Assembly (NCBI GenBank): GCA_034440575.1
Contig: JAOTOL010001642.1
Coordinates: 744,001-808,000, forward strand
Reading direction: 5' to 3'
Length of the DNA: 64,000 nucleotides
DNA from: Imbricaverruca yamaguchii
Lineage: Eukaryota > Arthropoda > Thecostraca > Neoverrucidae
Translations under genes and position numbers: made by a program
Part shown: positions 60,847-64,000 of the stretch, piece by piece
Layout of the letters: each line of letters starts with the position of its first letter
Numbering within the stretch: position 1 is the stretch's first letter
Notes under the pieces: model-generated
What the model was told of the DNA's origin: nothing
Database searches by the model: none
Seen by the model: only the letters and a program-made list of their open reading frames with translations

Positions 60847-62870
60847 ATGATAGGCATCTTCGAGTGTTTGCGCTGTTTTCTTCCAACTTTTTGCGACCAC
60901 AAGACAATCTTGTTCTTCATCTGCACAATGAATGGAAGTATTTAGTTAGGACACTGAGTTTAAGGGCGCTTCGACCAAGCGTTATCATTTAGCCAGTTAG
61001 GGCACAGCAGGAATGAAGATGAATCCTATATTGAATCACCGGAAATCCACTTCTGTGCTCCTCATGGGCTGTGAAGTCGACTTGTGCTGATTGTGCCGAC
61101 ACCAAGTGCATTTCTATGCACAGTGGTAGTGGTGCATCTCTATGCACATGGCACGACACCAAGTGCATCGTGCCATACCATACAGTCTGCCACAAATCAG
61201 ACTATCCCACTCTGCCACCCCAGGTGTCACCCAACCACAAGCGTGGAGAAATCCATCGGGAATGTGGCCTGCGCCATACAAACATCGATGAGATTCAGCA
61301 CGGGGGATATGGGCAGTGACGGGAAAAATGGCATCAAAAACGTCAGTTTCCCCACCAATTTTGACTGCGTCCCCCTGCAACCGTAGTTCGCGCCGTTTGG
61401 AGGTGTTCAACACAGACGAAGCATTTTTCCGATCTGCTGAATCACCCTTGATAGTGCCATGGTTGTATTTGTTCGGAGCATTACGTCACCACAACTAACT
61501 GATCTACGATGCTGCCATATGTCGAGGTAGGTCGCGATGTATATTCTGAAGTCGTAGACATTTCTCGTTTTGCTGTTGCAAGCATTTTCAACCGGTGGAC
61601 GTTGAATGTGTTTACCATGTCAGCCGTTCATCTGAATATGCAGCGCTGAGTCAGTGCGCTGTCACATATGTGCCGGACTTACCTACTAAGATAAGCTGGG
61701 TTTACCCACGAGTGTGCATAGTGAGACAATGTCAATGCATGACCCGCGTAACTCGATTCAATTCAGCAAATTGGCACTACGCAGAACTCAATGCTGATCT
61801 TCTGAACGTCTCTGAGCGTATCCATGAAGTGTAGTCCAGGATGCAGTGTATCCACTGATCTGGATAGCCAGGGATGGATGTGGCGGAGTCACATAGCATC
61901 AATGTGGCATGCCCGTGTCACACTGTGCCGCACTGTTGTGTGTCAGAGATGCACTGCGCAGGTCGTGCAACCACTTTCTAGCCAATACGTTTGACAAGTT
62001 GTCTGTATAAAATACACAAACACGATATCGGCTCAAGTCGTACCTGGAAGCGGCCTGCAAGATCAAAGGCAGCAATTGTTGTTCTTTCACACACGTGTTG
62101 TCCGAGTCGATGAGCTTTCCCTCGCAAATTGTCTTCTGTTAGTGGTGAAATGCCAGTGATACAATGACCTCCCACCCACGCTCTCGAATGGCGTTCCGTG
62201 ATGACAAGGAAAGTTGCACGGGCGTTGAGTAATGAAAATATGCTTGACACAAATGTACTCTGCACGACAAGGGCTAGTTGGTAGAAAGCCTAACTGTAGG
62301 AACTCCATTTGCTCTGCACTGATGAGGCCTAACGGACCATTGTTACTCGGACACAGTGGAGTAATTTCCTGGTTCGAAATGTTAGCAGTAATTTGCTCGA
62401 TGGAGAAGTAACACAAACGGCATTGACACCTGGTTCGACATTGGGTCGAATGGGGGAACTTTGTGTGAAATGTCAGAACGCATTCGGCACAGGACGAGAC
62501 GAGAACTGTTGGCGGTGGACTTGTGTCGTCACGCGCCTATCCTGCACAGAGGGTCTCGGCCTTGCAATGTGCGCTGGTCTGCCGCGATCAAGGCGTCTCT
62601 GGTCTCCCCGCAAATAGAGTAGTTCCGAGTAATGAGGGGCGTCATCGCAGCCGGCGCCATCCTTTACCGTACCAGACGACACGTAACTTCGCAGCGCACA
62701 ATCTCGTCCCGTCGCTGATAACCCGCTGGCAGGCTGCACAAAGTGATATAAATAGTGGCAATCCCTGGACACTGCAGGGCATGACCCGGACGCGGTACGG
62801 CCGCTCAGTAGGAGCACGGGCTTCCAACTAAGTTAATGATAGCACGTGCGACCGGCGATAATAATGACTA
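60847..62870. other. Unique sequence
   Basis: One of the longest repeat-free stretches. CGACACCAAGTGCAT occurs twice (about 61098 and 61154). Frames such as 61595-61834 (+), 61978-62265 and 62087-62416 (-) and 62523-62831 (+) are short, overlapping and without recognisable domains. Confidence 0.45.
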
Positions 62871-62871
62871 A

Positions 62872-63022
62872 TTGCTTCCGCCGATGTGGTTGTCGGAAGC
62901 GGCCCAGTTGGCTGGGTGACGCGGCTGGGCTCAAAGTTGCCACCTTCCGCCGATGTTGTGATTGTCGGAAGCGAGCCAGCTGGCCGGTGGCCGGCTGGGC
63001 TTCAAAGTGCCCACCTTCCGAC
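62872..63022. repeat. Diverged 69-bp duplication with CTTCCG/CGGAAG hairpins
   Basis: Copies start at about 62874 and 62943. Each contains CTTCCGCCGATG...TTGTCGGAAG, which can fold with a 6-bp stem, followed by AGCTGGC(T/C)GGG and CTCAAAGT. Confidence 0.8.
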
Positions 63023-63156
63023 CGAAACTTCATGGTGAACCTTGCAGCCGACTCGCACCACACAGTCTGCAATGAACTGTTGATCTGACCTTCAAACACT
63101 GAACGGTGACCTCTTCACACTTCACGCATGAGATCGGCGATGTTTGGAGATCGGCC

Positions 63157-63330
63157 GTGTACGTTATGTTGCCAGTTGCCACCTCCGGCGCGCGGTACCG
63201 TGTACGTTATGTTGCCAGTTGCCACCTCCGGCGCGCGGTACCGTGTACGTTATGTTACCAGTTGCCACCTCCGGCGCGTGGTACCGTGTACGATATGTTG
63301 CCAGTTGCCACCTCCAATGCGCGGGTACCG
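63157..63330. repeat. 43-bp minisatellite, 4 copies
   Basis: Copies start at 63157, 63200, 63243 and 63286 with GTGTACGTTATGTTGCCAGT, then TGCCACCTCCGGCGCGCGGT + ACC. The first two are identical and the last is the most diverged. Confidence 0.97.
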
Positions 63331-64000
63331 TGCAGTAGATATGCTGCACCTGTTGTGTTCGCCTGACGTTTCCAAACGGAGCGTTCTAGCATATAGATGC
63401 GTCGGATGCGTGGGATACAATGGCTGCAGTTCACGTTGGGCAAAGTGAACTGCAATGAACTGTCTTTAATGGCTTTTAATGCAACTGTTCGAAGGATCAT
63501 CGTCATTGCTAAGTAACTTGAGGTGGAAATGGAATCCAACTTTGAGCTTGTAGCCTATTATGCTACTGGCGAATACCAGAAGCACCATACAAGTAATTCA
63601 CGGTCAGCGTATTATACCAACTGACGTCGGTGACGTAGAATCGACCTATGCTACATGGCAGTTGAGTTGTCCAACACCCTAAAGACACCATACATGGCAA
63701 ATTGTGTCATTATACGATGTCAAATGGCAAAAATTCAGCATTTGGAAGGAACTCCCGCGGCATTTCCGTTCATGACGCCATCATCACGCAAACATTTACG
63801 TGGATTGGCATGGTCTGGTGACGTTCTTCCGAGAGTTTCCGAATACAACCATTTATTTGCTAGACAAAATCTTAGCGGAATTCGTTCAGGTGTTTGGAAT
63901 ATGTGCTAAGCATTAAGAAGGTTATATCGCATGGCTGTATTGGATAAATTTACTCCTACTGTGACTTGTTCATCGAATATAACCGTGTTGCAGTTCTTGT
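63331..64000. other. Unique sequence to the window end
   Basis: AT-leaning. An 84-codon + frame (63655-63909) ends in TAA/TAG-dense sequence and shows no recognisable domain. Confidence 0.45.

Overview
This is a gene-poor stretch of eukaryotic nuclear DNA dominated by tandem repeats. I cannot support any intact protein-coding gene. Against a prokaryote: no packed ORFs with start contexts, very long (AG)n, (AT)n and (CA)n microsatellites, and a tRNA-derived SINE pair, a LINE 3' end and a MITE-like element. CpG is not visibly depleted, which argues against a vertebrate. I infer an invertebrate, possibly an arthropod or crustacean, with low confidence. The only hint beyond general texture is two TTAGG units near 17.16 kb, which is not telomere evidence.

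Layout. By my hand tally about a third of the window (roughly 21-22 kb) is tandem repeat. There are about 30 minisatellite families with different units (8, 12, 14, 16, 20, 23, 23/24, 25, 28, 28/29, 31, 33, 35, 38, 40, 42, 43, 44, 46, 49, 50, 57, 60, 62, 70 and 74 bp). Most are 300-1000 bp long with degenerate edge copies. Between them lie long microsatellites: (CT)n at 2.1 and 44.0 kb; (AG)n at 11.2, 30.0, 48.2 and 53.6 kb; (AT)n at 20.2, 28.9, 35.9, 46.1, 46.5, 53.8 and 60.7 kb; (CA)n at 42.8, 43.9 and 51.3 kb; and hexamer or heptamer tracts at 7.4, 36.6 and 48.4 kb. The rest is unique-looking DNA of 0.3-2 kb per stretch, some of it GC- and CpG-rich (13.2-13.9, 38.9-39.2, 47.1-47.6, 49.7-50.0, 58.6-58.9 kb).

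Mobile DNA. Two diverged copies of one tRNA-derived SINE lie at 28.6 and 42.6 kb, both with the tRNA-like head on the minus strand. A 291-bp element with 21-bp terminal inverted repeats (19/21 matching) flanked by TA lies at 28771-29061, beside the first SINE. A LINE 3' end (C-terminal 46 codons plus 3' UTR with a short tandem tail) lies at about 41.80-42.12 kb. A roughly 130-bp insert with two hairpins and AATAAATAA interrupts a 20-bp array at 18.0 kb.

Long open frames here follow from repeat units without stop codons. The array at 44.7-45.4 kb is open in all six frames, so gene finders will over-predict proteins. The one array whose frame history deserves a second look is the 57-bp repeat at 51.7-52.7 kb, where a 2-base and a 1-base deletion in adjacent copies together keep the frame. 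I found no new enzymatic or defence system. The unusual property is the density and diversity of independent minisatellites.
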